From positions 51,621-115,620 of the forward strand of contig NZ_JAKILG010000009.1 in the NCBI RefSeq assembly GCF_023283765.1: 64,000 nucleotides of DNA, in the 5' to 3' direction. Below are positions 13,088 to 22,412 of the stretch, one piece after another. Numbering within the stretch: the first letter of the stretch is position 1; every line of letters begins with the position of its first letter. The notes under the pieces were generated by a model, which was given only the letters and a program-made list of their open reading frames with translations, had not been told where the DNA came from and searched no databases. This stretch comes from Shewanella profunda (lineage in GTDB: Bacteria; Pseudomonadota; Gammaproteobacteria; Enterobacterales; Shewanellaceae). The translations under genes were made by a program, and so were the position numbers.

Positions 13088-13726
13088 ATGAATTCTCAGC
13101 AGTGTGTCATTATTGCAATTGCTGGCGCGTCAGCATCGGGCAAAAGTTTGATTGCCAAAACGATTTTTGACGAGTTACGTCGCGATTTAGGCACAGATCA
13201 AATTGGGGTAATTAATGAAGATGCGTATTATCGCGATCAGAGTCATTTATCCATGGATGAGCGGGTATTAACCAACTACGACCATCCAAAAGCGCTAGAT
13301 CATCAACTGTTATGTACTCATTTACAGTTATTAAAGTCTGGTGAAGCTGTAGATATCCCTTGTTATAGCTATACAGAACATACTCGCACGGCTGACACGG
13401 TGAAAATGACACCCAAAAAGGTGATCATTTTAGAAGGTATTTTATTGCTGACCGATCCTAAATTACGTGAACTGATGGACGCGAGCGTGTTTATGGACAC
13501 GCCGCTGGACATTTGTTTCCTACGCCGTTTAACTCGTGATGTGGCAGAACGTGGTCGTACTATGGAATCTGTTATTTCACAGTACAAAAAAACCGTGCGT
13601 CCGATGTTCTTACAGTTTATTGAACCATCTAAACAATACGCCGATATTATCGTGCCTCGCGGCGGTAAAAATCGTATCGCGACCGATATTTTAAAAACAC
13701 GTATTCAGCACTTATTGGCAAAATAA
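13088..13726 (+). CDS. udk: Uridine kinase
   Basis: This 212-residue P-loop kinase phosphorylates uridine and cytidine in pyrimidine salvage. Walker A GASASGKS is at residues 13-20. The conserved [12 protein letters not shown] substrate region follows near residue 43, then [10 protein letters not shown] and a lid-like [12 protein letters not shown] segment. It lies between apbC and dcd on the same strand with short gaps; udk-dcd adjacency is known in enterobacteria. Confidence 0.96.
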   Translation: MNSQQCVIIAIAGASASGKSLIAKTIFDELRRDLGTDQIGVINEDAYYRDQSHLSMDERVLTNYDHPKALDHQLLCTHLQLLKSGEAVDIPCYSYTEHTRTADTVKMTPKKVIILEGILLLTDPKLRELMDASVFMDTPLDICFLRRLTRDVAERGRTMESVISQYKKTVRPMFLQFIEPSKQYADIIVPRGGKNRIATDILKTRIQHLLAK

Positions 13727-13757
13727 CGACATAAAAACTCAGGGAGTAATAGGTAAG

Positions 13758-14339
13758 ATGCGCTTAACTGATATCGAAATTGAACAGGCCCTTGATAATG
13801 GCACAATCGTAATAGAACCTCGTCCTAGTATTGATGCCATTTCTGGTGTGAGTGTTGATGTGCGTCTAGGTGGACAATTTCGTGTCTTTAAAGATCATAC
13901 CGCACCTTTTATCGACTTGAGTGGGCCAAGCGTTGAGATGCAGACGGCGCTTGATCGGGTGATGAGTGAGATTATCGAAATCCCTGATGGAGAAGCATTT
14001 TTCTTGCATCCTGGTGAATTGGCCCTAGCCGTGACCTATGAGAGTGTGACTCTGCCCGCCGATATAGTCGGTTGGCTCGATGGCCGCTCATCACTAGCCC
14101 GTTTAGGCTTAATGGTGCATGTCACTGCCCACCGTATCGATCCGGGTTGGCAGGGTAAGATTGTCCTCGAGTTCTATAATAGTGGCAAATTACCCTTGGC
14201 CCTGCGTCCGCGTATGACCATAGGTGCGCTGAATTTTGAGCGTTTAAGTGGTCCTGTTGCCCGTCCCTATAACACCCGTAAAAATGCCAAGTATAAAGAT
14301 CAACAAGAAGCGGTGGCTAGCCGTATCAGTCAGGACTAA
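13758..14339 (+). CDS. dcd: dCTP deaminase
   Basis: This 193-residue trimeric enzyme deaminates dCTP to dUTP, feeding dTTP synthesis. Conserved blocks are [17 protein letters not shown] (about residues 24-40), the active-site [15 protein letters not shown] (about residues 109-123), and [37 protein letters not shown] leader with a Shine-Dalgarno element precedes the ATG. It is followed 5 bp later by pabC. The same transcript carries tmk, which acts further along the dTTP pathway. Confidence 0.97.
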   Translation: MRLTDIEIEQALDNGTIVIEPRPSIDAISGVSVDVRLGGQFRVFKDHTAPFIDLSGPSVEMQTALDRVMSEIIEIPDGEAFFLHPGELALAVTYESVTLPADIVGWLDGRSSLARLGLMVHVTAHRIDPGWQGKIVLEFYNSGKLPLALRPRMTIGALNFERLSGPVARPYNTRKNAKYKDQQEAVASRISQD

Positions 14340-14344
14340 TACCC

Positions 14345-15154
14345 GTGATTTGGGTGAATGGTGTATCGCAGGGGAGTATCGATCCTTCGGATCGGGGACT
14401 TGCCTACGGTGATGGTCTGTTTGCAACTATGCGAACGAGCCATGACGGTATTTTGTTTTTTAATGCACATCAATCACGATTAACCGATGGCGCCGCAAGA
14501 CTCGGTTTTGAATGGCGCATGGGTAGTGCGCTTTGTCAGCAACTTGAGGATTTGGCCAGACAGTATCCCCATCACTGTATTAAACTTTTGGTTTCAAGAG
14601 GTGTTGGTGGGAGAGGTTATACACCACCACAAGCTGTTAATGTTACTGAAGTGGTCTCTGTGCATCCGATTCCTAGCCATTATGCACATTGGCAAAAAAA
14701 CGGTATCAGCCTTAAAACATCCCCTGTTCGCCTAGGTATACAGCCATTATTGGCAGGGATTAAACACCTTAATCGTCTTGAACAAGTACTGATTAAAGCT
14801 CAGCTTTTACCGAGTGACTTCGACGATTGGTTAGTCCTAGATGCTGAGGCTAGGGTGATTGAATCTTCGATGGCAAATATCTTTTTTGTCAAAGGCAATG
14901 AGGTTATTACGCCATCTTTAGCTCAATGTGGTGTGTCGGGCGTGATGCGTGAGCAGGTTATTCAAACCTTGCTTGAACAACAGATTAATATTCAATGTTT
15001 GCCATTTGGTGCTGAGCGTTTAGTGGAGTTTGACTCGGCATTTATCACTAACAGCATTCTAGGCGTAGTGGACATATTGGCGATAGATTCGCTTAAGTTC
15101 ACGCGTGCTCCTATAACCGCCAACCTTAGACAGACACTTTCACTAACACTATGA
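14345..15154 (+). CDS. pabC: Aminodeoxychorismate lyase
   Basis: This 269-residue PLP fold-type IV enzyme converts 4-amino-4-deoxychorismate to 4-aminobenzoate and pyruvate (folate synthesis). GLAYGDGLFATMR is near residues 19-31, the PLP lysine is in GIKHLNRLEQV near residues 138-148, and SMANIFFVKGN binds phosphate. The start is a GTG directly after dcd. Its end overlaps the start of mltG by 4 bp (ATGA), and the pabC-mltG-tmk-holB order is the same as in E. coli. Confidence 0.93.
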   Translation: MIWVNGVSQGSIDPSDRGLAYGDGLFATMRTSHDGILFFNAHQSRLTDGAARLGFEWRMGSALCQQLEDLARQYPHHCIKLLVSRGVGGRGYTPPQAVNVTEVVSVHPIPSHYAHWQKNGISLKTSPVRLGIQPLLAGIKHLNRLEQVLIKAQLLPSDFDDWLVLDAEARVIESSMANIFFVKGNEVITPSLAQCGVSGVMREQVIQTLLEQQINIQCLPFGAERLVEFDSAFITNSILGVVDILAIDSLKFTRAPITANLRQTLSLTL

Positions 15155-16188
15155 AAAAACTGATCCTGATTGCCAGTTCAACCCTACTTACCTTACTGAC
15201 ATTAGCCTGTTTAGTTGCTTACTGGGGTTACCAAACCATTGTCGACTATAGCCAAACACCGCTGAGCCTTGTTGAGCCTAAAGAGCTGACCATTGCCCGG
15301 GGCACGAGCGTTAACCAACTTGCACAGCAACTCGCTGATGACGGTGTCATTCAGGACACTTGGAAACTTAAGTTATTACTCAAGTTTCGTCCTGAGTTGG
15401 CCAGAATTCGTACTGGTCTTTATGAAATGTCGCCCTCACAAACGGTGACTGACTTACTCAATGACTTAGTGGCTGGTAAAGTAAAAATCTTCAGCATCAC
15501 CTTAGTTGAAGGCAAGACTATTGTTGAGTGGGAACAGCAACTGGCAAGCGCACCACATTTGCAATTGGCTCCCAAAGTATTTACTGCGGTATTAACAGAG
15601 CAGGGGGATGATTCTACTTTGCCTGAAGGTAAATTCTTCCCCGATACCTACCATTACACCGCGGAAGCGGATGCAAAAATTTTGCTAACACAAAGCTATA
15701 AAATGATGGAACAGGAGCTTGCCAAAGCATGGGCTGAGCGTGCGCCGAATTTACCGCTAAAATCACCCTATGAAATGCTGATTTTAGCCTCAATTGTGGA
15801 AAAGGAAACGGGTCAAGCCCATGAGCGCGAACAAATAGCAGGTGTGTTTATCAATCGTCTTAACCTAGGTATGCGTTTGCAAACGGATCCCACTGTCATT
15901 TATGGTATGGGTGAACGCTTTAAGGGCAATATTACCCGTAAAGACTTAGTTGAGGATACGCCGTTTAACACCTATCGGATTTTTGGCTTGCCGCCAACAC
16001 CTATTGCAGCACCGAGTAAAGCATCCCTTGCGGCAGTGTCAAAGCCTGCTACTGTGAGCTACTTATATTTTGTATCGCGTAATGATGGCACCCATGTGTT
16101 CTCAACCACATTAGAAGAACACAACCACGCTGTAGACGTATATCAGCGTAAGAAAAAACCGGCAACGCCAGAAAAATCACCAGAGTAA
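15151..16188 (+). CDS. mltG: Endolytic murein transglycosylase MltG
   Basis: This 345-residue inner-membrane protein (YceG family) cleaves nascent peptidoglycan strands and is thought to set glycan length. One N-terminal TM segment (about residues 4-27) is followed by a LysM-like part and the catalytic domain. That domain includes [12 protein letters not shown] and [12 protein letters not shown], whose Glu (near residue 217) is the expected catalytic residue, then the [18 protein letters not shown] block. Length matches E. coli (340). The 4-bp overlap with pabC suggests coupled translation. Confidence 0.95.
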   Translation: MKKLILIASSTLLTLLTLACLVAYWGYQTIVDYSQTPLSLVEPKELTIARGTSVNQLAQQLADDGVIQDTWKLKLLLKFRPELARIRTGLYEMSPSQTVTDLLNDLVAGKVKIFSITLVEGKTIVEWEQQLASAPHLQLAPKVFTAVLTEQGDDSTLPEGKFFPDTYHYTAEADAKILLTQSYKMMEQELAKAWAERAPNLPLKSPYEMLILASIVEKETGQAHEREQIAGVFINRLNLGMRLQTDPTVIYGMGERFKGNITRKDLVEDTPFNTYRIFGLPPTPIAAPSKASLAAVSKPATVSYLYFVSRNDGTHVFSTTLEEHNHAVDVYQRKKKPATPEKSPE

Positions 16189-16210
16189 GAATGCAGAGAA
16201 AGAAAATCAA

Positions 16211-16837
16211 ATGTCAGTTTTTGCAAAGTTCATCGTAATTGAAGGTTTAGAAGGCGCTGGTAAATCGAGTGCAATTACCCTTATTCGGGATTTTATTGAG
16301 AAGCACACAGGGCAAGCACCCATTTGTACCCGCGAGCCAGGTGGTACACCACTTGCTGAACGGATCCGTGATTTAGTAAAAATTGCCGATCCGAGTGATC
16401 CTTTGTGCGATGAGTCCGAGTGCTTGCTCATTTATGCTGCCAGAGCTCAGTTGGTCGCTAATGTGATTAAACCTGCACTTGCGCAAGGACAATGGGTATT
16501 GGGTGATAGACACAATCTATCATCCCTTGCTTACCAAGGTGGTGGACGAGGTTTAATGCCCTTAGTGGAGGCCGTGAGTACCGCGACCCTAAAAGGCTTT
16601 AAGCCCGACCTCACTTTATATTTAGATTTAGACCCCAAGCTTGGTCTACTTCGTGCTGCCAAGCGTGGTGAACTCGACAGAATTGAGCAGCAAGCGATTG
16701 AGTTTTTTGAACGTGCTCGCGCAACTTATCTAAAGCTTGCCAGCGAAGACGACAGTATTATGGTCATAGATGCAAGCCAAACCATGGCTGAAGTTCATAA
16801 AGATATTTTAGCCATACTACAGGCAATGGCATGGTAG
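16211..16837 (+). CDS. tmk: Thymidylate kinase
   Basis: This 208-residue P-loop kinase converts dTMP to dTDP. Walker [11 protein letters not shown] lies at residues 11-20, the DR(H/Y) motif as [17 protein letters not shown] near residues 98-114, and a lid region follows. The alanine in the GAGKS loop is typical of the E. coli-type enzyme. It overlaps holB by 7 bp. Confidence 0.96.
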   Translation: MSVFAKFIVIEGLEGAGKSSAITLIRDFIEKHTGQAPICTREPGGTPLAERIRDLVKIADPSDPLCDESECLLIYAARAQLVANVIKPALAQGQWVLGDRHNLSSLAYQGGGRGLMPLVEAVSTATLKGFKPDLTLYLDLDPKLGLLRAAKRGELDRIEQQAIEFFERARATYLKLASEDDSIMVIDASQTMAEVHKDILAILQAMAW

Positions 16838-17787
16838 CCGAGTCCGACTTTACAGCGGAACAATTGCCTTGGCTCGAAGGGGCAAGGCAAGCATTTTTAG
16901 CACAATTGCAATGCCAGAAAATCCCCCATGCCCAACTCGTTGGCATCGATTCTGCGTTCGGTGGTGAGCTATTTAGTGTGTTTATGGCCCGAGCAGCCAT
17001 GTGTTCAGAGCCTAATTCTACGGGAGCATGCGGTTTCTGTAAGTCGTGCCAGTTATTCGCTGCGGGCAATCATCCAGACTTTTACCAAATAGAAGCCGAT
17101 GGTAATCAAATTAAGGTCGATCAAATTCGTGAACTGTGCGTGCGTCTCACGGCAACCGCCCAGCAAAGTGGTCGCCGTGTGGCGATTATTCATCACAGTG
17201 AGCGCCTTAACTCTGCATCGGCTAATGCACTGCTTAAAACCCTTGAAGAGCCGGGCAAGGACACGCTGTTAATATTACAGTCGGATACTCCGGCACGTTT
17301 AATGGCTACCATCAGTAGTCGCTGCCAACGCATTCCTTTTGTGGCGCCCAATAAAGCGCTGATCAAAACTTGGTTAGCTCAGCATTGTCATATTCAAGAG
17401 GATGTGACTTGGTGCTTAAGCGTGGTTGGCGGACCATTAAAATTGGCCGAGAGTTTGCTAACAGATGGTACACAATCGAGCCGCTATCAATCCCTGCTTC
17501 AGTTTCGCAAAGATTGGGCGCAAAGTTTGTCGTCTGGTCATCTGTGTGCTAGTTTATTAACAGTGAATGAACAGCAAATAATTGATGCACTTAAGGTTTT
17601 ATATCTACTACTGCGACAAATTTTATTGAAGAACAGTCACCAAGATGCGTTTATTCAGGCGCAAGTAGGGAACTTGGCGGCAAAGATCATGGGAATGTGT
17701 CATAGCTTAAGCACAATGCCGACTGTCAATTATTTGGGCTTATGTCAAAGTTATGTCTTAGAATATAGAGAAATAACAAAAAAGTAA
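16831..17787 (+). CDS. holB: DNA polymerase III subunit delta'
   Basis: This 318-residue AAA+-like clamp-loader subunit has a zinc module with four cysteines in the segment [17 protein letters not shown] (about residues 52-69), [11 protein letters not shown], and [16 protein letters not shown] with an SSRC motif (sensor 1 and SRC). As in E. coli delta', no functional Walker A lysine motif is seen. The overlap with tmk and downstream pilZ match the order in E. coli and Pseudomonas. Confidence 0.94.
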   Translation: MVAESDFTAEQLPWLEGARQAFLAQLQCQKIPHAQLVGIDSAFGGELFSVFMARAAMCSEPNSTGACGFCKSCQLFAAGNHPDFYQIEADGNQIKVDQIRELCVRLTATAQQSGRRVAIIHHSERLNSASANALLKTLEEPGKDTLLILQSDTPARLMATISSRCQRIPFVAPNKALIKTWLAQHCHIQEDVTWCLSVVGGPLKLAESLLTDGTQSSRYQSLLQFRKDWAQSLSSGHLCASLLTVNEQQIIDALKVLYLLLRQILLKNSHQDAFIQAQVGNLAAKIMGMCHSLSTMPTVNYLGLCQSYVLEYREITKK

Positions 17788-17793
17788 CATGCT

Positions 17794-18120
17794 ATGGTCG
17801 ATCTTATTGTTAATTTTGACACCTTACATCAGCTCTATCGTGCTTATATGCCTTTTATCAAGCCCGCAGGACTGTTTGTTACCACCAGTGAAAGCCATTA
17901 TCTAGGCCAGCCTTTAACTATTGCCTATCGTTTGCCCGGTGCAACGACGACCAACGAGTTTCGTGGTGTGGTTGTATGGATCAATCCTTTAGGCGCCTCC
18001 GGTGGTCGCCCTGCTGGAATTGGGATAAAGATCATCTCCGAGCCAGACAGTCATAAACACCATATTGAAAAATTACTTTCCCGTGAGCTTGCCTCTGGTG
18101 ATCTCACTTGCACTATGTAG
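17794..18120 (+). CDS. pilZ: PilZ domain protein (type IV pilus assembly PilZ)
   Basis: This 108-residue protein consists of a single PilZ-like domain. Location directly after holB and before tatD is that of pilZ in Pseudomonas, where the protein is needed for type IV pilus biogenesis. The classical c-di-GMP motif RxxxR / D(N)xSxxG is not obvious: only a degenerate GASGGRPAGIGIKI is present. It therefore probably does not bind c-di-GMP, as is known for the founding PilZ. The symbol is based mostly on context. Confidence 0.8.
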   Translation: MVDLIVNFDTLHQLYRAYMPFIKPAGLFVTTSESHYLGQPLTIAYRLPGATTTNEFRGVVVWINPLGASGGRPAGIGIKIISEPDSHKHHIEKLLSRELASGDLTCTM

Positions 18121-18312
18121 CATTCAGGCAAATGGCTTTATTTTACGTGTCGAGAACGGCCTTATATTAGGCTAAGAAAATTGATGATTTAACCTGTGCT
18201 GTAGCGTGTTTACGATTAAATGCTAGCGTGGTGTTCACTTCCTATGAATTTGACCTCGATCCCTTGGATGGGTATCCTTGTCGTCCTTTTATTTATCTGC
18301 TTGGAAATCCCT

Positions 18313-19101
18313 GTGCTTATCGATTCACATTGTCATCTTGATCGCCTAAAGGCGGCGCCAGATCAACCCACTCTCGAACATATTCTTGCCAGCGCTAAGG
18401 CTCGTGGTGTTGACTATATGTTGTGCGTTAACGTACGCCAGCAAGGGTTTGAATCGATGCGTGACAAAATGGCAGCCTTTGAACAGGTATTTTTGTCATC
18501 AGGGGTACATCCCTTAGATGTCAAAGAAGGGTTAGATGTTGGGCAAATACGCCATTTTGCCACCGATCCTAAAGTCGTTGCGATTGGTGAAACGGGTTTA
18601 GATTATTTTTATGCCGATGAAACAAAACTGCTGCAACAGCAATGTTTTGAGCAGCAGATCACCCTTGCGGTGGACGTGAATAAACCTTTGATCGTCCATA
18701 CCCGTGATGCACGTGAAGACACGATCAATATGCTAAAGCAGGGCGGTGCGGATAAAGTCGGTGGCGTGTTGCATTGCTTTACCGAAAATTGGGAGATGGC
18801 TAAAGCGGCGATTGATCTTGGGTTTTATATTTCCGTATCTGGCATAGTGACCTTTAAAAATGCCGGAGAACTAAGAAGCGTGATCCGTAAAGTACCTCAG
18901 GATCGCCTATTAGTTGAAACTGATTCGCCCTATTTAGCGCCCATTCCACACCGAGGCCAAGAGAATCAGCCCGCCTATGTACGCGATGTTGCCGAGTTTG
19001 TTGCTGAGCTAAGGGGCGAGCGTTATGAGGACTTGGCTGAATATACCAGCAATAACTTTTTTACTCTGTTCAAAGATGCAGCGCGTTTGGTTGGGCGCTA
19101 A
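18313..19101 (+). CDS. TatD family metal-dependent hydrolase (YcfH-like)
   Basis: This TatD-type metallohydrolase has all expected ligand motifs: DSHCHLD at the start, GETGLDYFY near residue 92, VHTRDA near 128, GVLHCFTE near 153, and ETDSPYLAP near 203. I chose GTG at 18313 (VLIDSHCHLDRL, 262 residues), which gives the family length and has GGAA just upstream. The frame stays open to 18220 and would add a hydrophobic 31-residue N-terminus, which is probably an artefact. Family members show 3'-5' DNA exonuclease or deoxyribonuclease activity. It closes the apbC-to-tatD run. Confidence 0.9.
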   Translation: MLIDSHCHLDRLKAAPDQPTLEHILASAKARGVDYMLCVNVRQQGFESMRDKMAAFEQVFLSSGVHPLDVKEGLDVGQIRHFATDPKVVAIGETGLDYFYADETKLLQQQCFEQQITLAVDVNKPLIVHTRDAREDTINMLKQGGADKVGGVLHCFTENWEMAKAAIDLGFYISVSGIVTFKNAGELRSVIRKVPQDRLLVETDSPYLAPIPHRGQENQPAYVRDVAEFVAELRGERYEDLAEYTSNNFFTLFKDAARLVGR

Positions 19102-19249
19102 GTAAGCGTTCTTACTCATGCGACTATCATCCACAGTGAATTTTAATAAGCAGACTCTTTGCGCTGTGTTTGATATTGGCTTAGGAATTAACTATTGGGA
19201 GCCACGATTTAGTTTTTAACAGTACTATTTTTCTCAAAGCCATAAAAAA

Positions 19250-19280
19250 AGGCCCAAAACGATTCTAGCTGTTTGGGCCT
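19250..19280 (-). terminator. Strong rho-independent terminator, minus strand
   Basis: AGGCCCAAA and TTTGGGCCT form a 9-bp stem with a 13-nt inner part, followed on the minus strand by seven T. It is 150 bp past the rsmF stop, farther than expected for that gene's terminator. Confidence 0.8.
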
Positions 19281-19404
19281 AGGGAAATGGCTCGTTGAAG
19301 AGCCGTGCGCTACAGGTGAAAGCGCCATACAGCGCGCTTTACAATAGACTCAGTGTAGTTGAGCTTTTGCCCTAGAGCTCTGTTCTCATTCCCCTTTTTT
19401 AGGT

Positions 19405-19423
19405 TGTTTTTTGCTAAAAAACA
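19405..19423. terminator. A/T-rich hairpin next to rsmF stop
   Basis: TGTTTTTT-GCT-AAAAAACA is an 8-bp stem with a 3-nt loop, 7 bp past the rsmF stop. It resembles a weak terminator but lacks a G+C-rich stem. Confidence 0.4.
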
Positions 19424-19429
19424 GCATAA

Positions 19430-20875
19430 CTATAACGATTTTGTCTGTTCTGGCAGCAGTAATACTTTATCTTTCACTAAGTCTCTGGGTAGATTATTTT
19501 TTAACCTATTGCCTAAATGTTTCGCCATGCCTAATGGCGCGCCGCCATAACTGACGATGACTTCACCTTGGGCCTTCATTGCAATCTTAAGTGAGATATC
19601 CCGCCCCATTAAATACTCTTTGGCTTCAACATCGCTAAGATCGATAGTCTTAGCCATTGGACTGAGTCCTTTCCCTGCGAGTGCAATAATGGCTTCATGG
19701 CGGACTTTAAAGCCGTGTTTACTGTTATCAGCGAGTTTTATGCCAATGCGCTGAAAACGCATACGGCCGATAAAATCCTTAAACTCCTGTGGAAACAACC
19801 AAAACTCATCATCACGCACCATAAGGAGATCATCGGGCAAGTTTATCCCTAAATCCTGCTGGAAATAGTCTTTTATCCCTTGGGCTTGCTGAGTTGTGGC
19901 GGGCGTAAAGGGAAAGTTTTTCTGCAGTTTAGGCTCAGGCTGTAGACGCGGTACCGAGGCTGTTTTAGTTAATTTAGCAACAAAAAAACCTTCACTGTCG
20001 TAAATCTGTGGCCAGACATGCAAGAAACCTTCGGTTGTTGTCGCTTTTTCTGCACCATCGAATAAGGTGCTTAAGGATTCAAATTGTACCGCATCGCCGT
20101 AGACTTGCTTTAAATACTCGCAAACGCCTTGGTTTTCGAGGCGATTTAAGGTGCAGGTGGAATACACTAAACTGCCACCGGGCTTTAGTGCCAAAAAGGC
20201 CGATTGGATTAAGGCCTTTTGAGTTTCTGCAATGGCCTGCACATCATCGAGGCACCAATTTTTTAGGGCATCGGCGTCTTTACGGACTGTGCCTTCGCCG
20301 CCACAGGGCGCATCGATTAAGACTGCATCAAAACTTTCATACAAATATTCACCAAAAACACGGCCATCAAAGTGGGTGAGTGCACAATGACTTGCTCCCA
20401 TGCGCAGTACATTCGCGTGCAGCACTTTAACACGACTTGCCGAGTACTCATTGGCGATCAGTAAACCTGTATTGCACATGAGTGCGGCTATTTGAGTGGT
20501 TTTTGAACCAGGAGCAGAGGCAAGATCGAGTACGCATTGCCAGTTACTATTGGGCGTAAATAGAGCTGTTGGTGGTAACATTGAACTGGCTTCTTGAATA
20601 TAGAAGAGACCCTGAATATGCTCCAAAGCGTTCCCGAGCTGTTCTTCTTCATCGTAACTTATCCAAAAACCATCTTTACACCAAGGGATCGGTTCGAATG
20701 TCCAGCCCTTAGGTTGCATCAGGGTTTTAAAATCATCGCTGCTGATCTTTAAAGTGTTGACCCTAATTGAACGCCTAAGCGGACGAGCACAGGCGGCGAT
20801 AAAATCGTCCATAGATAAATGGGCGGGCAGTTCTTGGGTTATTGTATTGATAAAATTTTGATTTAATTGAACCAT
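19430..20875 (-). CDS. rsmF: 16S rRNA (cytosine(1407)-C(5))-methyltransferase RsmF
   Basis: This 481-residue SAM-dependent m5C methyltransferase of the NOL1/NOP2/Sun group has the SAM motif LDLASAPGSKTTQIAAL (about residues 118-134), the DAPCGGEGT cysteine motif (motif IV) and the YSTCTLN cysteine motif (motif VI). The C-terminal PUA-like region (FPQEFKDFIGRMRFQRIGIKL and after) is typical of RsmF/YebU. I chose the ATG at 20875 (MVQLNQNFI); the frame is open to 20932, but those 19 residues are not family-like. E. coli yebU lies next to yebT/yebS (letB/letA), and here too the letAB genes are close by. Confidence 0.93.
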   Translation of the reverse strand: MVQLNQNFINTITQELPAHLSMDDFIAACARPLRRSIRVNTLKISSDDFKTLMQPKGWTFEPIPWCKDGFWISYDEEEQLGNALEHIQGLFYIQEASSMLPPTALFTPNSNWQCVLDLASAPGSKTTQIAALMCNTGLLIANEYSASRVKVLHANVLRMGASHCALTHFDGRVFGEYLYESFDAVLIDAPCGGEGTVRKDADALKNWCLDDVQAIAETQKALIQSAFLALKPGGSLVYSTCTLNRLENQGVCEYLKQVYGDAVQFESLSTLFDGAEKATTTEGFLHVWPQIYDSEGFFVAKLTKTASVPRLQPEPKLQKNFPFTPATTQQAQGIKDYFQQDLGINLPDDLLMVRDDEFWLFPQEFKDFIGRMRFQRIGIKLADNSKHGFKVRHEAIIALAGKGLSPMAKTIDLSDVEAKEYLMGRDISLKIAMKAQGEVIVSYGGAPLGMAKHLGNRLKNNLPRDLVKDKVLLLPEQTKSL

Positions 20876-21095
20876 TGATTTCATTGAACCATAGGAAAAT
20901 AGACTGTGTATCAACTGGCGCGAGTATATCATAATCCCTTATTGGGTCTGAGATTTTCTCCCGAGTGCCTAAGTCGCTATTGTGGTTTGATGTTTATACT
21001 CTGACTATTTCATTGATATTGTATTGAGTCGCGTAGGGCTAGTACTCAATTGCTGTAAGCTAATAGAATAAAAACAAGAAAATGAGGGGATTGGC

Positions 21096-22322
21096 GTGCT
21101 AAATCGCGTGTGGTTAGTTTTTTTTATCACGGCACTGCTTGCAATAGCGGTGCAGCTATTCAATGGACATACCGATGTGCTTTCCACATCAGTCGAAGCA
21201 TTATTTGCAAGTGCGAAACTCGCCGCAGAAATATCCCTAGGTCTGATTGGTGTACTTTCCCTGTGGATGGGATTAATGCAGGTGGGGGAAAAGGCTGGCG
21301 TTGTCGGTGCTATCGCCTTTGTGTTTGAGCCACTGTTGCGTCGTTTGATGCCAGAAGTGCCCAAGGGGCATCCCGCCTTTGGCAGTATTACCATGAATTT
21401 AACTGCGAATATCTTTGGTCTGGATAATGCCGCCACGCCACTGGGGTTAAAAGCGATGCAGGATTTGCAAAGTTTAAATCCGCTAAAAACCGTGGCAACT
21501 AATGCGCAAATTTTATTTTTAGTGCTGAATACTTCCTCAGTTACCTTAGTGCCTGTAACGGTATTTCTTTATCGCGCCCAACAGGGGGCGGCAGCGCCTG
21601 CGGATATTTTCCTGCCGATTTTATTGGCAACATCTGCATCGACACTGGCTGGGTTGCTCATTGTGGCATTAGTACAGCGGATTTCGTTGTTTAACTCAGT
21701 TGTGCTTGGTTATGGGGCGTTGATGCTTTCGGGTTTAGTGGCGAGCGGTTTTTATCTTATGACCTTAAGTGCCGAGGCGATAGGGTCAGTATCGACTGCA
21801 ATGGGTAATGGTGTACTGCTGTTACTCGTTTTTACCTTTGTGATTGTTGCAGGGATCCGCAAAGTGGCGGTTTATGATGAGTTTATCGAAGGTGCCAAGG
21901 CGGGATTTGCCCAATCTATCCAGCTGATCCCTTATTTGCTCGCCATGCTATTAGCGATAGGCTTATTGCGCGCATCTGGCGCTTTGGACTATCTATTACA
22001 CTTAATTACCAGTGGTGTGCAGATATTAGGTTTTGATACTCGCTTTGTGGATGCCATGCCGACGGCATTGATGAAACCTTTTAGTGGTTCAGGTGCCAGA
22101 GCTATGATGTTAGAGACAATGGAACACCACGGGGTCGATTCTTTTGCGGGCCGATTAGCGGCGATTTTTCAGGGCAGTACCGAAACTACATTTTATGTTT
22201 TAGCCGTGTACTTTGGTTCAGTGGGTATTCGCCATGGCCGCCATGCCTTAGCCTGTGGTTTAAGTGCCGATTTTGCGGGAATTAGCGCTGCCATTGCGGT
22301 GTGCTATTGGTTTTATGGTTAG
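21096..22322 (+). CDS. Nucleoside-recognition (Gate) domain membrane protein, SpmA-SpmB-like fusion
   Basis: This 408-residue polytopic membrane protein starts at GTG 21096 behind a GAGGGGA ribosome-binding site. It contains two Gate-type halves. The N-terminal half resembles spore maturation protein A (SLGLIGVLSLWMGLMQVGEKAGVVG, then NLTANIFGLDNAATPLGLKAM near residues 110-130). The C-terminal half resembles SpmB (EGAKAGFAQSIQLIPYLLAMLLAIG, KPFSGSGARAMM, GSTETTFYVLAVYFGSVGIR). In spore formers these are separate proteins; fused forms are common in Gram-negative bacteria that do not sporulate. The transported or sensed molecule is unknown. Confidence 0.85.
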   Translation: MLNRVWLVFFITALLAIAVQLFNGHTDVLSTSVEALFASAKLAAEISLGLIGVLSLWMGLMQVGEKAGVVGAIAFVFEPLLRRLMPEVPKGHPAFGSITMNLTANIFGLDNAATPLGLKAMQDLQSLNPLKTVATNAQILFLVLNTSSVTLVPVTVFLYRAQQGAAAPADIFLPILLATSASTLAGLLIVALVQRISLFNSVVLGYGALMLSGLVASGFYLMTLSAEAIGSVSTAMGNGVLLLLVFTFVIVAGIRKVAVYDEFIEGAKAGFAQSIQLIPYLLAMLLAIGLLRASGALDYLLHLITSGVQILGFDTRFVDAMPTALMKPFSGSGARAMMLETMEHHGVDSFAGRLAAIFQGSTETTFYVLAVYFGSVGIRHGRHALACGLSADFAGISAAIAVCYWFYG

Positions 22323-22348
22323 TTTTATGGGGTATGTAAAGGGATAAG

Positions 22349-22377
22349 AAAATCAGGCGCATAATACGCCTGATTTT
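22349..22377. terminator. Bidirectional terminator between SpmAB-like gene and letB
   Basis: AAAATCAGGCG and CGCCTGATTTT form an 11-bp perfect stem with a 7-nt loop, between two convergent genes, with A/T runs on both sides. Confidence 0.85.
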
Positions 22378-22412
22378 TGTGTTAGTGAGTTCAAACAGTG
22401 ATAATAAACGGG

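Larger units (their letters stand above)
19102..19429. other. Gene-free spacer between tatD and rsmF with several hairpins
   Basis: This 328-bp spacer lies between convergent genes. It holds a strong minus-strand terminator (19250-19280), a GGCTC-GTTGAA-GAGCC hairpin (19289-19304), GCGC-rich repeats near 19306-19340, and an A/T-rich hairpin (19405-19423) just past rsmF. The structure makes a minus-strand small RNA between about 19400 and 19243 possible; see findings. No ORF is convincing. Confidence 0.5.

Noticed and set aside
18220..18312. Hydrophobic N-terminal extension of the TatD protein
   Set aside because: The family starts at the IDSHCHLD motif; the extension has no homologous counterpart that I recall and precedes a usable GTG with a ribosome-binding site.
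20008..20379. Plus-strand 123-residue frame inside rsmF
   Set aside because: It is antisense to the rsmF catalytic domain and has an Arg/His/Leu-rich composition typical of shadow frames.
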